This document shows positions 20,986 to 33,016 of a DNA stretch of 64,000 nucleotides, one piece after another; the first letter of the stretch is position 1, and the number at the start of each line of letters is the position of its first letter. The DNA is taken from NCBI GenBank assembly GCA_009760885.1, contig CM019716.1, forward strand, positions 1,617,501 through 1,681,500, written 5' to 3'. The notes under the pieces are model-generated. The model had not been told where the DNA came from, searched no databases, and worked only from the letters and a program-made list of their open reading frames with translations. A program made the position numbers and the translations under genes. The stretch is from Achatina immaculata (Eukaryota; Mollusca; Gastropoda; Stylommatophora; Achatinidae).

Positions 20986-22176
20986 TATAAATAGGGGAAG
21001 TGCTTAATGTTGTCTGGGTTTTATGATGCCTGAATAGGAGAAGTGCTTAATGTTGTCTGGGTTTTATGATGCCTGAATAGGGGAAGTGTTTACTGTTGTG
21101 TGGGTTTTATGATGACTGAATAGGGGAAGTGTTTACTGTTGTGTGGGTTTTATGATGCCTGAATAGGAGAAGTGCTTAATGTTGTCTGGGTTTTATGATG
21201 CCTGAATAGGAGAAGTGCTTAATGTTGTCTGGGTTTTATGATGCCTGAATAGGGGAAGTGTTTGCTGTTGTCTGTGTTTTATACTACCTGAATAGGGGAA
21301 GTGTTTACTGTTGTGTGGGTTTTATGATGACTGAATAGGGGAAGTGTTTACTGTTGTGTGGGTTTTATGATGCCTGAATAGGGGAAGTGTTTACTGTTGT
21401 CTGGGTTTTATGATGCCTGAATAGGGGAAGTGTTTACTGTTGTCTGGGTTTTATGATGCCTGAATAGGGGAAGTGTTTACTGTTGTCTGGGTTTTATGAT
21501 GCCTGAATAGGGGAAGTGTTTGCTGTTGTCTGTGTTTTATACTACCTGAATAGGGGAAGTGTTTACTGTTGTGTGGGTTTTATGATGACTGAATAGGGGA
21601 AGTGTTTACTGTTGTGTGGGTTTTATGATGACTGAATAGGGGAAGTGTTTACTGTTGTGTGGGTTTTATGATGCCTGAATAGGGGAAGTGTTTACTGTTG
21701 TGTGGGTTTTATGATGCCTGAATAGGGGAAGTGTTTACTGTTGTGTGGGTTTTATGATGCCTGAATAAAGAAAGTGCTTATTGTTGTCTGGGTTTTATGA
21801 TGCCTGAATAGAGGAAGTGTTTACTGTTGTGTGGGTTTTATGATGCCTGGATAGAGGAAGTGTTTACTGTTGTGTGGGTTTTATGATGTCTGAATAGAAG
21901 AAGTGTTTACTGTTGTCTGGGTTTTATGATGCCTGGATAGAGGAAGTGTTTACTGTTGTCTGGGTTTTATGATGCCTGGATAGAGGAAGTGTTTACTGTT
22001 GTCTGGGTTTTATGATGCCTGGATAGAGGAAGTGTTTACTGTTGTCTGGGTTTTATGATGCCTGGATAGAGGAAGTGTTTACTTTTGTCTGGGTTTTATG
22101 ATGCCTGGATAGAGGAAATGTTTACTGTTGTCTGGGTTTTATGATGCCTGAACAGAGGAAGAAAGTGCTTACTGTT
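20986..22176. repeat. 43-bp minisatellite, about 27 copies, with higher-order variants
   Basis: Unit of type GAATAGGGGAAGTGTTTACT then GTTGTGTGGGTTTTATGATGCCT. Variant units recur at regular distances: the variant with TTTGCTG and TTTTATACTACC occurs at 21261 and 21519, exactly six units apart. Units towards the right end share GGATAGAGG in place of GAATAGGGG. Confidence 0.98.
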
Positions 22177-22904
22177 CTTGCTTCTCCTGGCCAATGATTT
22201 AATCCGGATCTAGACGTCCCAGAAACGGCGCCTGTGATTATCAGTGTTTAGTTCACGCTAAGGCTACGGAAGGGGAGGCAACCAGGGCTGACGCTGGCCA
22301 AATGATCTTCTCATTTGTCAACAGATGAAGGAATATGTAGGCATCTATGTCGTATCTACTATATTGTGAGTAACATTGTTTATAGCTGGGTCGCATGGAG
22401 AATAGCGGCAGTAGGGACACAACCTGCTGACTTTTGTCAAAGAAAAAAACCGCGTCTTTTAAGATTTTGTCCACTGCCAACTTCGCTAGAAAAATGAAAT
22501 ACGTCTTACGCATGAACTCCATCTTCCTCACACTTAACATTCTTACAACTCAGTAACTCTTTTCCAAGCTCGTAAAGAAGCTCTCTGTCCATAATCGTAA
22601 ATATGTGGTTGTTAGTCACGCACTAACAACCTCGGAGCAAAATTCCACCAATTGACTGGGTTGTGCATTCACTTGTTTTCCTGACACTGTGTTTCTCTCA
22701 TGGCATCTTGCAGAGAGAGGTTGCCATGATAGAATTTGATGGGAATTTTTGTCAAATGCGTGGAAAAGAAGCGTTCTATCATCATTCTCCCAGAGACCTT
22801 AATCTTTTACAGAACTGAAGATTTTTAGACCGACATACATTCCTAGCTGCCAGTCTGGCTTTGTTCCCAGTACGTGCTTTAGTTCCTAACAAAATTTCAG
22901 ACAC
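22177..22904. other. Unassigned sequence
   Basis: The open frame at 22253-22540 (minus) has no recognised motif. Nothing else seen. Confidence 0.5.
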
Positions 22905-23045
22905 TGTTCATTCCACTGAGTGTTTTAGTGCGTGCAGATTTGTGAGCTGGAGGTAAGTGGTTCGAATCTGCCAGAGGCGGCTCAGTCATGTAGCTGTAGA
23001 AATGGGTACCTGATTAGGAATGATAGGGGATGAGGAATGAAAGGA
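22905..23045 (+). mobile_element. tRNA-derived SINE-like repeat
   Basis: Contains a B-box-like GGTTCGAATCTGCCAG, then TAGCTGTAGAAATGGGTACC. The same body, B-box and spacing are found on the minus strand at 35970-36090. The A-box side is degraded. Confidence 0.6.
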
Positions 23046-23078
23046 GTCTAAATGTTACGCTGCCCACATTACCTTGTC

Positions 23079-23425
23079 GTGCGAAGGAGTAACATAACAA
23101 AGGAGTGATATAACGAAGGAGTAACATAACAAAGGAGTGATATAACGAAGGAGTAACATAACAAAGGAGTGATATAACGAAGGAGTAACATAACAAAGGA
23201 GTGACATAACGAAGGAGTAACATAACAAAGAAGTGACATAACGAAAGAATAACATAACAAAGGAATGACATAATGAAAGAGTAACATAACAAAGGAGTGA
23301 CATAACGAAGGAGTGACATAACGAAGGAGTGACATAACAAAGGGGTGACATAGCGAAGGAGTGACATAACAAAGGAGTGACATAACGAAGGAGTGACATA
23401 ACAAAGGGGTGACATAACGAAGGAT
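23079..23425. repeat. 16-bp tandem repeat, about 21 copies
   Basis: Units GAAGGAGTGACATAAC and AAAGGAGTAACATAAC alternate on the left side of the array. The long minus-strand open frames over it (up to 187 codons) are repeat artefacts. Confidence 0.97.
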
Positions 23426-23699
23426 GGATGTGAAAACCGTACTGGAGAAGTGGCATACCAGAAGAGTGGCAGACAGATACGTACCTTAAAAAATATTTCA
23501 CAGAAAAAAAAACTCAAATAATTCGTGATACCAATTGTGGAAGCCTTTTGTTTTTCGTGAGCTGCTTTATCATTCATGTCCTAAATCTACCGTAAACCCT
23601 GAACGTAAACCCGAACCCTTGAACGACACGTAGTACTTTACTCAAAGATATTAAACAGATCATGGCTGTAATCATCTAAGCTGGTGATTATCACAAGAT

Positions 23700-24010
23700 A
23701 TGCTGTTCCTTCTATGGGAGATGACGCTGGCCGTTTTGACAGTCAGCGACCCATGACTGACATGCTAGCTTTAGGGTCGACGAACCGTAGCTGACCAAGA
23801 CCCTGTCCCACCTGGTTGGTATACCACGTAACATGCGTAGCCTGGCTAACGGGATCAGGGATCGCTATAGTCCCCATGGTGGTGGAGTCTGGTAAAGAAA
23901 CATTGCACACTCCCCTGCTTTCTTGCTATACTCGGGGACTAAAAGAACAGCCTGGCATAACCCGTTCCCCAGACGGCACCACGCTGTTTCTCAACATCTT
24001 CACCGCACCG
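23700..24010 (+). repeat. Dispersed repeat X, copy 1
   Basis: Shares landmarks with 38575-38865, 46010-46171 and 55915-56345: GACCAAGACCCTGTC, GCCTGGCTAACGGGATCAGG, CCCCATGGTGGTGGAGTCTG, CATAACCCGTT and CATCTTCACCGCA, in the same order. Class unknown; no coding motif. Confidence 0.8.
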
Positions 24011-24416
24011 GTACGGCGGGTGTGTGTGTGGTGTGGTGTGGCGGATGTGTGTGTGGTGTGGCTCGATGTTAATTCTTTATCTGCCTTGTGGCAATGTCAG
24101 GGACAGACATTACTACAAGAGTTTCTCAGTTTTGTCTCTGATGGTCTTCTTCCCTTCTTAAATCTTGCACTCGTCACACACTTCCTGCAACCCCACCCCC
24201 CACCGGTTTTCATCGAGTAAGGATGCTGAAGCGCTCCTGCCATTTGTTTTCATGAAGAGAATTATATTTGCCAATCTTTCCTAGTAGTCCAGTACTCACA
24301 TTGCAGTTATCAAAGTCGCACAAGTTAAACAACAGGTTGTCCGATATGCTAGAGGCCACTAATGGCTGACCAACCAAACTGAACAGCTGACTAGACCCCA
24401 CCCCCTTCCTTTTTCC

Positions 24417-24455
<39 letters not shown>

Positions 24456-25000
24456 TCCATCCTCGACTAGTTTCTGAATGTAGCTTTGATATCTCTCTTG
24501 TTTCCAACCAATGTAGGAGACTATGGAATTCGTTCTATGGTGATTTACGTTATAACTGCTTCCTTTGGATGTTTTTATTTTCTTGTGGATTCCACGTTTT
24601 CTAGCACACTGTCACAATCGGTTGTAAAGAATAGCAGCTCGAAATGTGAAGAAGAAGAAGAAGAGGAAGTCATTCTTTCGTTACAACGATATTCGTGTCA
24701 TTCACTAACAGCCTCATACGGCTATGTTTCATTCTTCGTGTCCTTGCTTACATGCTCTTTGATGTAATGTTCTTTTTTTTTACCAAATTCGGGACAAACT
24801 TAGAGAAAGAAGTTTAAAGAGCATAATTCGTTGCTAGGGCTTTTATTTCAATTTTAAAAATTAGTTGAGATTTCTTGACAGTGGATTTATTTTTAATTAA
24901 AAATCATTGAGATATGGGCGATGGGTCCACATCTAAAGCATTCAGAAACATTCAAACCGACAGAAGAAAGAATAAAAATTACAAATATTTCGTATGGTTA
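24011..25000. other. Unassigned sequence with simple repeats
   Basis: GT-rich stretch at 24015-24060, (CT)n at 24420-24452 and (GAA)n at 24650-24670. The plus-strand open frames at 23816-24220 (running in from repeat X) and 24486-24767 have no motif I recognise. Confidence 0.5.
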
Positions 25001-25120
25001 AAAAATATAAAAACTAACAGTATTACAGTATAGCTCCTTAAAAAATATAAAAACTAACAGTATTACAGTATAGCTCCTTAAAAAATATAAAAACTAACAG
25101 TATTACAGTATAGCTCCCCT
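25001..25120. repeat. 40-bp tandem repeat, 3 nearly identical copies
   Basis: AAAAATATAAAAACTAACAG then TATTACAGTATAGCTCCTTA, repeated at 25001, 25041 and 25081 with a change only at the end. Near-identity suggests recent origin. Confidence 0.98.
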
Positions 25121-25459
25121 CTTGTTTGTTAATCTGCTCTGGATAACACAAAGCACCGTTATTTTCTTTACGTTATTGAACCACATATAACCAGCCGTTT
25201 AGGCCAGCGTTATAGATGTTGCTTAATGTTCTTGGGAAGGTTCAGAGATATTGATTCTCGCCACATTCCATCACCAGTCGGACCAGGTCTGCCAAGCCAC
25301 GTTGCACTGGGTAGAAGGGTGTAACCATGTAATTACGAACCTAACACATTTCTGGTTACCTGGCCCTGATAGCTTGCCCATACCCCTAGAGAAATCAACG
25401 TTATCATTTAAGGCATGTGTCAAATATACATGCACGTATTTCAGTCCCAAGCTTAGATT

Positions 25460-25870
25460 TAGACAGAAAACCGGTCAACAGCGATTATTAATGAATTTAG
25501 TGAAAGCTAAACCCCTTCCACAACAACTGGCTTAACCTTAATAGAAAACCAATCAGCAACGAGATTTAATGAATTTAAGGAAAACTAAACCCTTTCGGCA
25601 ACAGTAAACCCAACAGAAACCAGTCGGCACCAGTTATTAATGAAGTTAGATTACATCCTTTTAGCAACAGTACACTTAACCTAAATAGGAACCAATCTGC
25701 AGTGATTATTATAACTTTAGACAAAGCTAAACCCTTCCAGCAACAGTTAACCTAACAGAAACCAATCAGCAGCGGTTAGTAATGAATTCAGAAACCCTAC
25801 CGAAAACTGTATACTGATTCTTAATAAATAAAAAGAACCGATCAACAGAGATGCTTTCAAAATGAAGGTT
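25460..25870. repeat. Degenerate tandem repeat of about 80 bp
   Basis: Recurring phrases: ACCAATCAGCAGCGGTTA, TTAATGAATTTAG, AAGCTAAACCCTTCCAGCAA and CAGTTAACCTAACAG. About four diverged units. Confidence 0.8.
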
Positions 25871-25878
25871 AGGGAAAG

Positions 25879-26001
25879 CTAAACCTCTGCAGAAACAGGC
25901 TGAAGAGACTAAACCTCTGCAGAAACAGGCTGAAGAGACTAAACCTCTGCAGAAACAGGCTGAAGAGACTAAACCTCTGCAGAAACAGGCTGAAGAGATA
26001 G
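25879..26001. repeat. 30-bp tandem repeat, 4 copies
   Basis: AAACCTCTGCAGAAACAGGC at 25881, 25911, 25941 and 25971. The units are identical apart from the first junction. In one frame the unit reads TKPLQKQAEE, but no flanking coding sequence supports a gene. Confidence 0.97.
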
Positions 26002-26365
26002 GGAATATTTCAACTTGACTACAAGAGCACTCGGATCACTTGTCTCCCCTGATGTGGTAGAACTCTCACTCAAATCTGACTCATATCAGATATTTTTAAA
26101 AATAATAAATGTGACGAAAATAGTACATCTTCTGCACGTGCCCGCGTGTATGCCTGGCCTGATTTATTTTAAAGCATTAAGCTTCACCTGATCTGTCGAG
26201 TGTAGCGTCCAGGACGAGAAGCATTCGAGGTCCGTGGATATGAACTGTCAGAATTAATACACTTTCTCAAGGGCGTGTGCTCTCTACATGAGACAAAGAG
26301 TTGAATGAAACGTAGGAGGACATTTTTATTTTATTTTTTTCTCTCCATATTCGTTTAAAAACATA
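26002..26365. other. Unassigned sequence
   Basis: No feature recognised. Confidence 0.4.
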
Positions 26366-26711
26366 TTCTCTCTCTCCCTCCCTCTCCCTCTCTCTCTAAC
26401 TCTCTCTTCCTCTCTCTCTCCCTCTCTCTCTCTCCCGCTCTCCCTCTCTCTCTCCCTCTCTCTCCCTCTTCCTCTCACTCCCTCTCTCTCTAACTCTCCT
26501 CTCTCTCTCCCTCTTTCTCTCCCGCTCTCCCTCTCTCTCTCCCTCTTCCTCTCTCTCTCCCTCTCTCTCTTCCTCTCTCTCTCTCCCGCTCTCCCTCTCC
26601 CTCTTCCTCTCTCTCTCCCTCTCTCTCTCTAACTCTCTCTTCCTCTCTCTCTCCCTCTCTCTCCCGCTCTCCCTCTCTCTCTCCCTCTTCCTCTCTCTCT
26701 CTCCCTCTCTC
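26366..26711. repeat. CT-rich low-complexity tract
   Basis: About 345 bp made of CTCTCTCC, CTCTTCC and CTCCCGCTCTCC modules with some local duplication. It abuts the 3' end of the minus-strand LINE at 26712, so it may have grown from that element's simple-repeat tail. Confidence 0.95.
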
Positions 26712-27115
26712 AGACCTAGGATATCATGTCCTTCCATAACCCTCGATCTCTTGTGCATCTTAACAGGCTTGTCACTGAGCATTTCCCGAGCCAGGATATC
26801 TGACCTTCGAACATCTTTTCTCTCTGTCTTCCTCTGCCTCTTCTACCTTCGATCTTCCCTGTTGCCAGTAGGTGCTCTAGCCCGCCTTTCCTCCAAACAT
26901 GCCCCGCAAATCTGAAGTGTCGTTTTCTGATCTTTGTTACAATTTTCCTTTTTTCTTGTGCCTCTTTCAGACCTTCCTCTCTCGATCTTCTCGTCGTCCA
27001 TGTTACCTTCAGCATTCGTCTTAAGAACCAAGTTTCAGCTGATTACAGCCTTCTTTGTAACTCTTTACTGACCTCTAGGCTTCGCGTCCATCCATAGAAA
27101 CATCTATGGAAACAT
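26712..27115 (-). mobile_element. LINE C-terminal fragment (family F, copy 4)
   Basis: The minus strand keeps an open stretch with MLKVTWTTRRSREEGLKEAQ, 'HFRFAGHVWRKGGLEHLLA', TGKIEGRRGRGRQREKM and DRGLWKDMIS. This is the family F tail (compare RQARFVGHFLRRGKLEHIVA at 62350). The 3' end faces the CT-rich tract. Upstream parts are lost. Confidence 0.88.
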
Positions 27116-27439
27116 TTTCTAGTTTCTGAAAAGAAAATCAGCTTTCTCCTTGGTTTCCTCGTCTTCTAAAATTTGACTCGTTTAATATTTCTAAACTATT
27201 TTGAACTTTTTATTCCCTAAAATTAATGCTTAATAATTTCAGGTCCTGACTCAGATTTGGGTCACGGGTTGTGAGAGGTAGGATAGCGAAAATATGTTAC
27301 AAATTAACGTTTAAAAAATTACGAGATTTTAATAAAATCGTCCGTCAGGTTGTCAAAGCTAAAATATAAAGCAATAGACACGCCAGCTTCTGTTCATGGA
27401 AATAATTTTGTTGAAAAGAAATGCTTTAAAAAAGAGAGA
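27116..27439. other. Unassigned AT-rich sequence
   Basis: Possibly the interior of the hAT-like element that ends at 27514, but no left end was found. Confidence 0.3.
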
Positions 27440-27514
27440 ATTTTTGTTAACGGGCTGTAGGTCACATATAAGTATTAGTTTAGGGTCGCTCTCATAAAAG
27501 GTTGGGAACCGCTG
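27440..27514 (-). mobile_element. hAT-like right terminal sequence
   Basis: AAAAGGTTGGGAACCGCTG is the reverse complement of the CAGYGGTTCYCAAMC-type hAT end. A GGGTCGC block precedes it, as in many hAT MITEs. Confidence 0.5.
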
Positions 27515-27845
27515 CTTGACACATTGAACTTCTGCAGCTTTTCAGAAAAGTCTCACTAAGAATTATTCTCATCCAGGGTCCTTGATTCGGCAGAATGTTT
27601 TTAAAGGCCCAGGCACTTAGTAATTTAAAGGAATTTCCGACACAAAGTGAGACTAAATTTGTGCTTCCTGAGTCCAGATACAGCTGGCAGGTCGTAAATT
27701 AATTTTTGTGGCCTATATCAAAATTTCTTAGGCACATCAGGTTTTGACGAACTAATACTTGTTTTAGTTTTTTTTTCACTTTACATTTAAAGAAAAGTCG
27801 GTAAAGATTATGTAAAGAACGTTAAAAAATGCTTCGTGTTCGATA
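27515..27845. other. Unassigned sequence
   Basis: No feature recognised. Confidence 0.4.
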
Positions 27846-29550
27846 ATTTCGTTAATTCATTTGCATGTCCCTTGCGGAACTTTGCCTCCCTAACAGCACT
27901 CCTGTAGGCCTCTCGGTTATAAGTAAGATGGCCTGTTGCTAATGCATCTATCTGCAGATCATCAACGATGTCTTGCAGCCATCTTCGCCTTGGTCTTCCT
28001 CTCTTTATTTTTCCCATTATGTACCCTTCCAAGACGGTTTTCTCTAGATTATCATGACGTTTAATGTGTCCAAAATATTTAAGTTTTCTCTCTTTAATCC
28101 TCTTTACTAGCCAGCCTTCTTCAGTATTAAGTTCTTTTAGTATGGATATATTTGTTCTTTTTTTGTGTCCATAATATTTGAATAACTCTTCTGTAGCATT
28201 TACATTCAAAGGCATTTATGTGTTTCTCAGCTGTTTTGTTAAGTGTCCACGTCTCACCGGTATACGTTGAAAGATGCATGCCCTTAAAAATCTTATTTTT
28301 GTAGTTCTGTCTGTTCCTCTTCACAGATTCTTTAGATGTTTTACTTTCTTGTATCTCCATTATTAGTTAGCAGTGATCCAAGGTGTTCAATACTCTCCAC
28401 TTCTTCCAATATTTCTTCACTGATACATATATAAGCTGCTTTGTTTATTTTGTCAGTTGTCATCAATTTAGTTTTCTTCACATTAAGATAGAGGTTTTGC
28501 TCTTCACTATTTTTACGGACTGACATAATTCGTTTTTCCATTCCTTTTTGTGTTGTGGACAGTAATAATGTGTCATCAGTATATATAATCTCTGGTATTT
28601 CACAACCTCCAATTGTTATGGCATCGAAATATTCTTTGTCTACATCTTCTTTAACATTCCTTATTATATTTTCAATATACAAGTTAAATAAATATGCGAC
28701 AATATGCAGTCCTGACGGATCCCCTGTTTTATGTCAAACCAAGTTGTTGTTTCACCATTTATTCTTACTGCTGCCTGTTGGTCTAGATACAGCAGTGATT
28801 TTAATTGTATCAAATGTGTTGGAAATCTCATTTTTTTCCATTAGTTCCCAAAATTTCTGGTGTTGTACACACTCAAATGCCTTTGAGTAGTCTATAAAGG
28901 CTAAATATAGATTCACATTAAACTCTGCATGTCTCTGTTATTAATCTTATACTGAATATATGATCTCTTGATCCTCTTCCTTGCCTAAAACAAGATTGGA
29001 CCATACTGACTTCTTCTATTTTCTTACGAAGTCTATCCATTATGATTTTTAACAGAATTTTACTGGCATGACTAATCACGGCAACAGTTCTGCAGTTTGT
29101 GCATAATTTCAGGTTACCCTTTTTTGGCAGTGGTATGAATACAGTTCTTTTCCATTCTTTTGGCCAAATACCTGAGTGCCATATCTTTTTACATATTGCA
29201 TGATAGATTGGTCCGCATTCCTTTCCTTCTGCTATAATAAGTTCAGCTGTTATCTCATCACATCCTGGTGATTTACCATTTTTCAGATTCTTTATTGCCC
29301 ATAAAACTTCTTCTATTGTCGGTTCGGGTTCTTTCTCCTCCAATAATAATTCACACTGTTGATTTATGCTTTCACGGTCAGTTGTTTCGTACATTCCTCT
29401 GCAATGTTCTTTCCATCTTTCTAGAATTTCCTCTGTCTCTGTCAAGGTATTCCCTATCTCATCACAAATTATATTTAGCTTAGGTGTGACATATCTCGTC
29501 AATGCCTTCAATTCTTTAAACATTTCAGTTCGATAATTTAAGAACATTTA
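27846..29550 (-). mobile_element. LINE family A, longest copy (A3), reverse transcriptase and C-terminal tail
   Basis: The minus strand from 29547 downwards carries, in order: EILERWKEHCRGMYE, 'IEEVLWAIKNLKNGKSPGCD', 'WPKEWKRTVFIPLPKKGNLK', 'FRQGRGSRDHIFSIRL', NIIRNVKEDVDKEYFDAIT and the catalytic box mutated to EIIYTDDTLLLST (YTDD for YADD). The tail has 'EEGWLVKRIKERKLKYFGHI', 'LEGYIMGKIKRGRPRRRW' and LQDIVDDLQIDA. At least three frame breaks separate these. The 5' endonuclease region is missing. The reverse transcriptase would have acted in target-primed integration; this copy cannot. Confidence 0.95.
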
Positions 29551-30744
29551 TTATAAATTTCACATAGCAAATAAAATGTTCACAAAAAGAACAGAACAGT
29601 TAAAAGTGAAAAATGAATATAGGAATGTTACAGGAAGCCTAATAATGTGCATGAAACTATACTGTAGTAAACTCCATGGCAAAAGAAGGATGGGACAGGA
29701 ATGGTTTTATCTAGAAACAAAATCAGCTGATAACATAGGGATACTCTGTCCAGATATACCAAAACTGGAGAAAACTAGATGGAAAATGGAAGAGAAATTG
29801 ACTAAGAACACCCTGGAGAAGAAAGCGTTTTAAGTCAATATGGACAGTAGGAAATGAAGCCCAAGGCACCTGACACAACTTAGTTACAGGCCGTGAGAAT
29901 TGGAGAAACATTGTAGCCGCCCTTCTAGTTATTCTAAGGCGTATTTCAGGGTGACTAGTTTCTCGAACTATCCAAGAAGATGGATGGATGGGTGGGTGGG
30001 TGGGCTATCAAAGCAAAATACATTCCCAAATGGTTTTGAACTCTATCGCTTCCAAAATAGAGGGCCGGTGCCAGGCATTGATGGTCAGACTCTTTCAGGT
30101 TCACTCTGGCACTTTCTTAGAAGATGGTCTGAAGGAGATACGTACCAGCTGTTGTAGGTTTTGTTGTGCGCCGTTTGCCGAACATTGTCATGGCAGACTC
30201 TACCAGTGTTGGATGTGCGAGTAATATCTGTGTTGCAGGGTCCAGCGTCTTTGGGCTTGCGTCTTTTGTCTGGCACTGTCTTTCCAGATAGTGTGACTGA
30301 AAAATCTTTTTTCTGTAGCTACAGTCACACAGCTACACGTACACATGAGAGAGACTACCACCTAGTCTGCTAGACAGCCACATATAAGGGAGAAAATCTC
30401 GCACTGGTGCAGTACTGAGTCTAGAAAGACACAGTTTTGTAGAGCTGTGTAATTAATCTTGTCTATGGAGCAAATATAACCTGGCACTAGCTGTGCGCAT
30501 ACACATACATCTTCAGTGAAGAATTCTGCTCAAAGCTAACACGAGAATTCCACACGTTCCTGCTGCAGTTTACTGCTTCTATTTGCCATACATAATACGC
30601 AGGGTTAGAATGAAATCTGGCAAACTCTCGCTAAACCAAGTAGACATGAGAACTAGTAGAGATGTGAAATAATAACACAAAAGGGTAGTCCTCGGAGCGT
30701 TGTGAGATTTTAACCTTACACACTCTTGCTAGATCACAGACCTA
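29551..30744. other. Unassigned sequence, possibly containing a LINE tail
   Basis: The plus-strand frame at 29576-29833 (85 codons) has no known motif. ENWRNIVAAL near 29895 resembles a LINE C-terminus and is followed by GGATGGATGGGTGGGTGGG at 29979-30003. Too weak to call. Confidence 0.3.
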
Positions 30745-31290
30745 AACAAATCTTACAGATTTGTTTGAATGATATTCTACCAGGTCTTATAGCTTTGTTT
30801 TAATGATATTCTACCAGGTCTTACAGTTTTATTTGAATGATATTCTACCAGGTCTTACAGTTTTATTTGAATGATATTCTACCAGGTCTTACAGTTTTAT
30901 TTGAATGATATTCTACCAGGTCTTACAGTTTTATTTGAATGATATTCTACCAGGTCTTACAGTTTTATTTGAATGATATTCTACCAGGTCTTACAGTTTT
31001 ATTTGAATGATATTCTACCAGGTCTTACAGCTTTACTTGAATGATATTCTAACAGGTCTTACAGCTTTGTTTGAATGATATACTAACAAAGGATAACCAG
31101 TTCTTACATCTTTGTTTGAATAATGTTCTAACAAAGGATAACTAGGTCTTACAGTTTAGTTTAAATGATGTTCTAACAAAGGATAACCATGTCTTACAGC
31201 TTTCTTTGAATGATATTCTAACAAAGGATAACCAGGTCTTGCAGCTGTATTTAAGTGCTGTTCTAACTAAAGATAACCAGAGCACGTGTA
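30745..31290. repeat. 34-bp tandem repeat grading into about 45-bp units
   Basis: Unit CTTACAGTTTTATTTGAATG then ATATTCTACCAGGT, nearly perfect at 30820-31030. From about 31080 the units gain AACAAAGGATAACC and lengthen to about 45 bp. Confidence 0.97.
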
Positions 31291-32529
31291 TGTGCAGACT
31301 TATCCTGTAGAAGTCTTTGAGAAAGGTGGTGGATTATGGTGATCCAGACAAACCATAAGCTAACCTACGGCAGTGAAAGTTTGGTTATCACTAGGGGAGA
31401 TAATCGAGCTCGAGTGTTAGGAAGGAAACAATAAGGGGTATGTAGTAAACAAGGAGAGAGGGACAGAGAAATTCAGGGACAGACTTGGGAGCAGATGAGA
31501 GTTAAGAGTGTCAAGGGACAGCAAGGAAGTTATCGGGAAAAAAAACTGATATCTGGTAAGTTGTGGTACCACTGATAATATACGTGTGATATGAGCTCTT
31601 CATCATAATGTCTTCTTAGCGGAAACCTGGGTTTAGCAACTAACTAGGATAAACAGCGGACATTTCAGTTGACCAGCAATTGGAGTGGGTCTTTTTCTGC
31701 CTTCATATTATGGAAATCTTGGACAATGGCCGTGGCTTCCGTGTGAACTGGGCCGTTACTGAACTGACAAATATTCTTATGTGAATATATGTATGGTCCT
31801 GCTAACGGGACGCTATGAACTAAACTCTTGTGTCTCATATATATGTGTATATATAAAATATAAAGCAAATATATAAAGTTCTTTCAAGCTGTATCGTTGG
31901 AAATGGTGGCTATCAGACTCAGAGACCGAAGAGCCTTAGTAAGAAGGAAGAGATACCGGGAAAGAGACGGCGGTTGCCCATGCTTTAAAATAGGCAATAC
32001 ACAAATCTGTCCCGTATTTGAAGATTTTTGTCTTGTTATATATGTGTTGTTAATTAAAACATTTCCTACAAAGGAATATCCTGGGTTCCCTGGTTTCTAG
32101 AAACTGCACTGATCGCGTTACCCGGCTATTACCGGTAAATTACCCGCTAAAAAACGAAAACGAAACCTTCGGAGGTAGTCGCTTACCGTGACCGGTTTAT
32201 ATCATAAGAGAAAACAACCAGTAAAACCGGTTGGAAGATAATCAGGCCAGTAGGATGATGATGATGATGCTCAAATTGCTTGAAGGAGAATCAGAAGGTT
32301 TTGACTCTGGTTCAGAAAGTGAACATTTTGTGAAGATTAATTTCACTACAAGTAAAGTAAGCACATTTACTTTCCGCTGATGTTTGTAAAGTGTGTTTAA
32401 TTTTACATTAACAAAAAAAAAGTACAAAGTACTGAATGTTGTATTGATTGAGAAAACATGTATTTCAGTATTTCATGCAAGGTGAAAGACAACTACAGTT
32501 GTACCTGTTTCAAAAAATTCTAGCGCAGT
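31291..32529. other. Unassigned sequence
   Basis: AT-rich with TATA runs near 31835-31880 and (GAT)n at 32254-32270. The open frames of 60-67 codons have no motif. Confidence 0.5.
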
Positions 32530-32830
32530 CGGTCTGGCTGCTAGAAAAACGAGACTTACTACCAACTCCTTCAGAGAGGAGCAAGAGATCATTTTTCACT
32601 TCCTCCCCGGTCGTAACAGACTGAGGTACCAAACAAGCTCAAGAGTGGCCCAACCGATGTGGCACATGTGGCACTGGTTAGATGAGGGAAGAACATATTC
32701 TGCAGGAGTGCCCGATATACGAGGTGCAGATGTAACCAACACCTGTATCAGCTCAAGAGAAGCTGGATGGGGGATATAGACCAACTCCAGCTGACCACCA
32801 ATTACTTTATACAAGTCGACGTCTGATAAT
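32530..32830 (+). mobile_element. LINE extreme C-terminus with a zinc-knuckle-like segment
   Basis: The plus strand reads FHFLPGRNRLRYQTSSRV, then frameshifted MWHMWHW and REEHILQECPIYEVQM. Jockey/RTE-like elements with an RNase H-type end show this pattern (H-RLR, then CxCG, then EHxLxxCPxY). The CxCG cysteines have been lost here. Fragment only. Confidence 0.6.
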
Positions 32831-32892
32831 GATCGTAGAGGAAGAAGATAAACAAATCATATACTATACCCCTTTTTTCAGTTACTTTCTAA

Positions 32893-33016
32893 GTATCATC
32901 ATCAGGTGCCGTGCCGACTGGCGTTGGCTGTTATGCTTCTACAGAGTACACGATCCTTCATGCAGGCCATCAGCTCAGTTGGTGATCTCCTCTCACACCA
33001 TCCCGTCAGAACATCT
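32893..33016 (-). mobile_element. LINE 3' end (family D, copy 3)
   Basis: Reverse complement of the 5500-5622 tail: CATCATCAGGTGCCGTGCCG, then the ANASR block and 'TELMACMKDRVLW' on the minus strand. It starts with the (ATC)n tail at 32895. About 120 bp, 5'-truncated. Confidence 0.88.

Noticed and set aside
23014..23577. Minus-strand frames of 111-187 codons
   Set aside because: They translate the 16-bp array in three frames.
25879..26001. 30-bp repeat coding TKPLQKQAEE as part of a repeat-containing protein
   Set aside because: Only four units, no open frame beyond them, and all units identical at DNA level, which fits a young tandem duplication.
32242..32427. Acidic segment resembling a piggyBac transposase N-terminus
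   Set aside because: Only a short Ser/Glu/Asp-rich stretch; no further transposase block follows.
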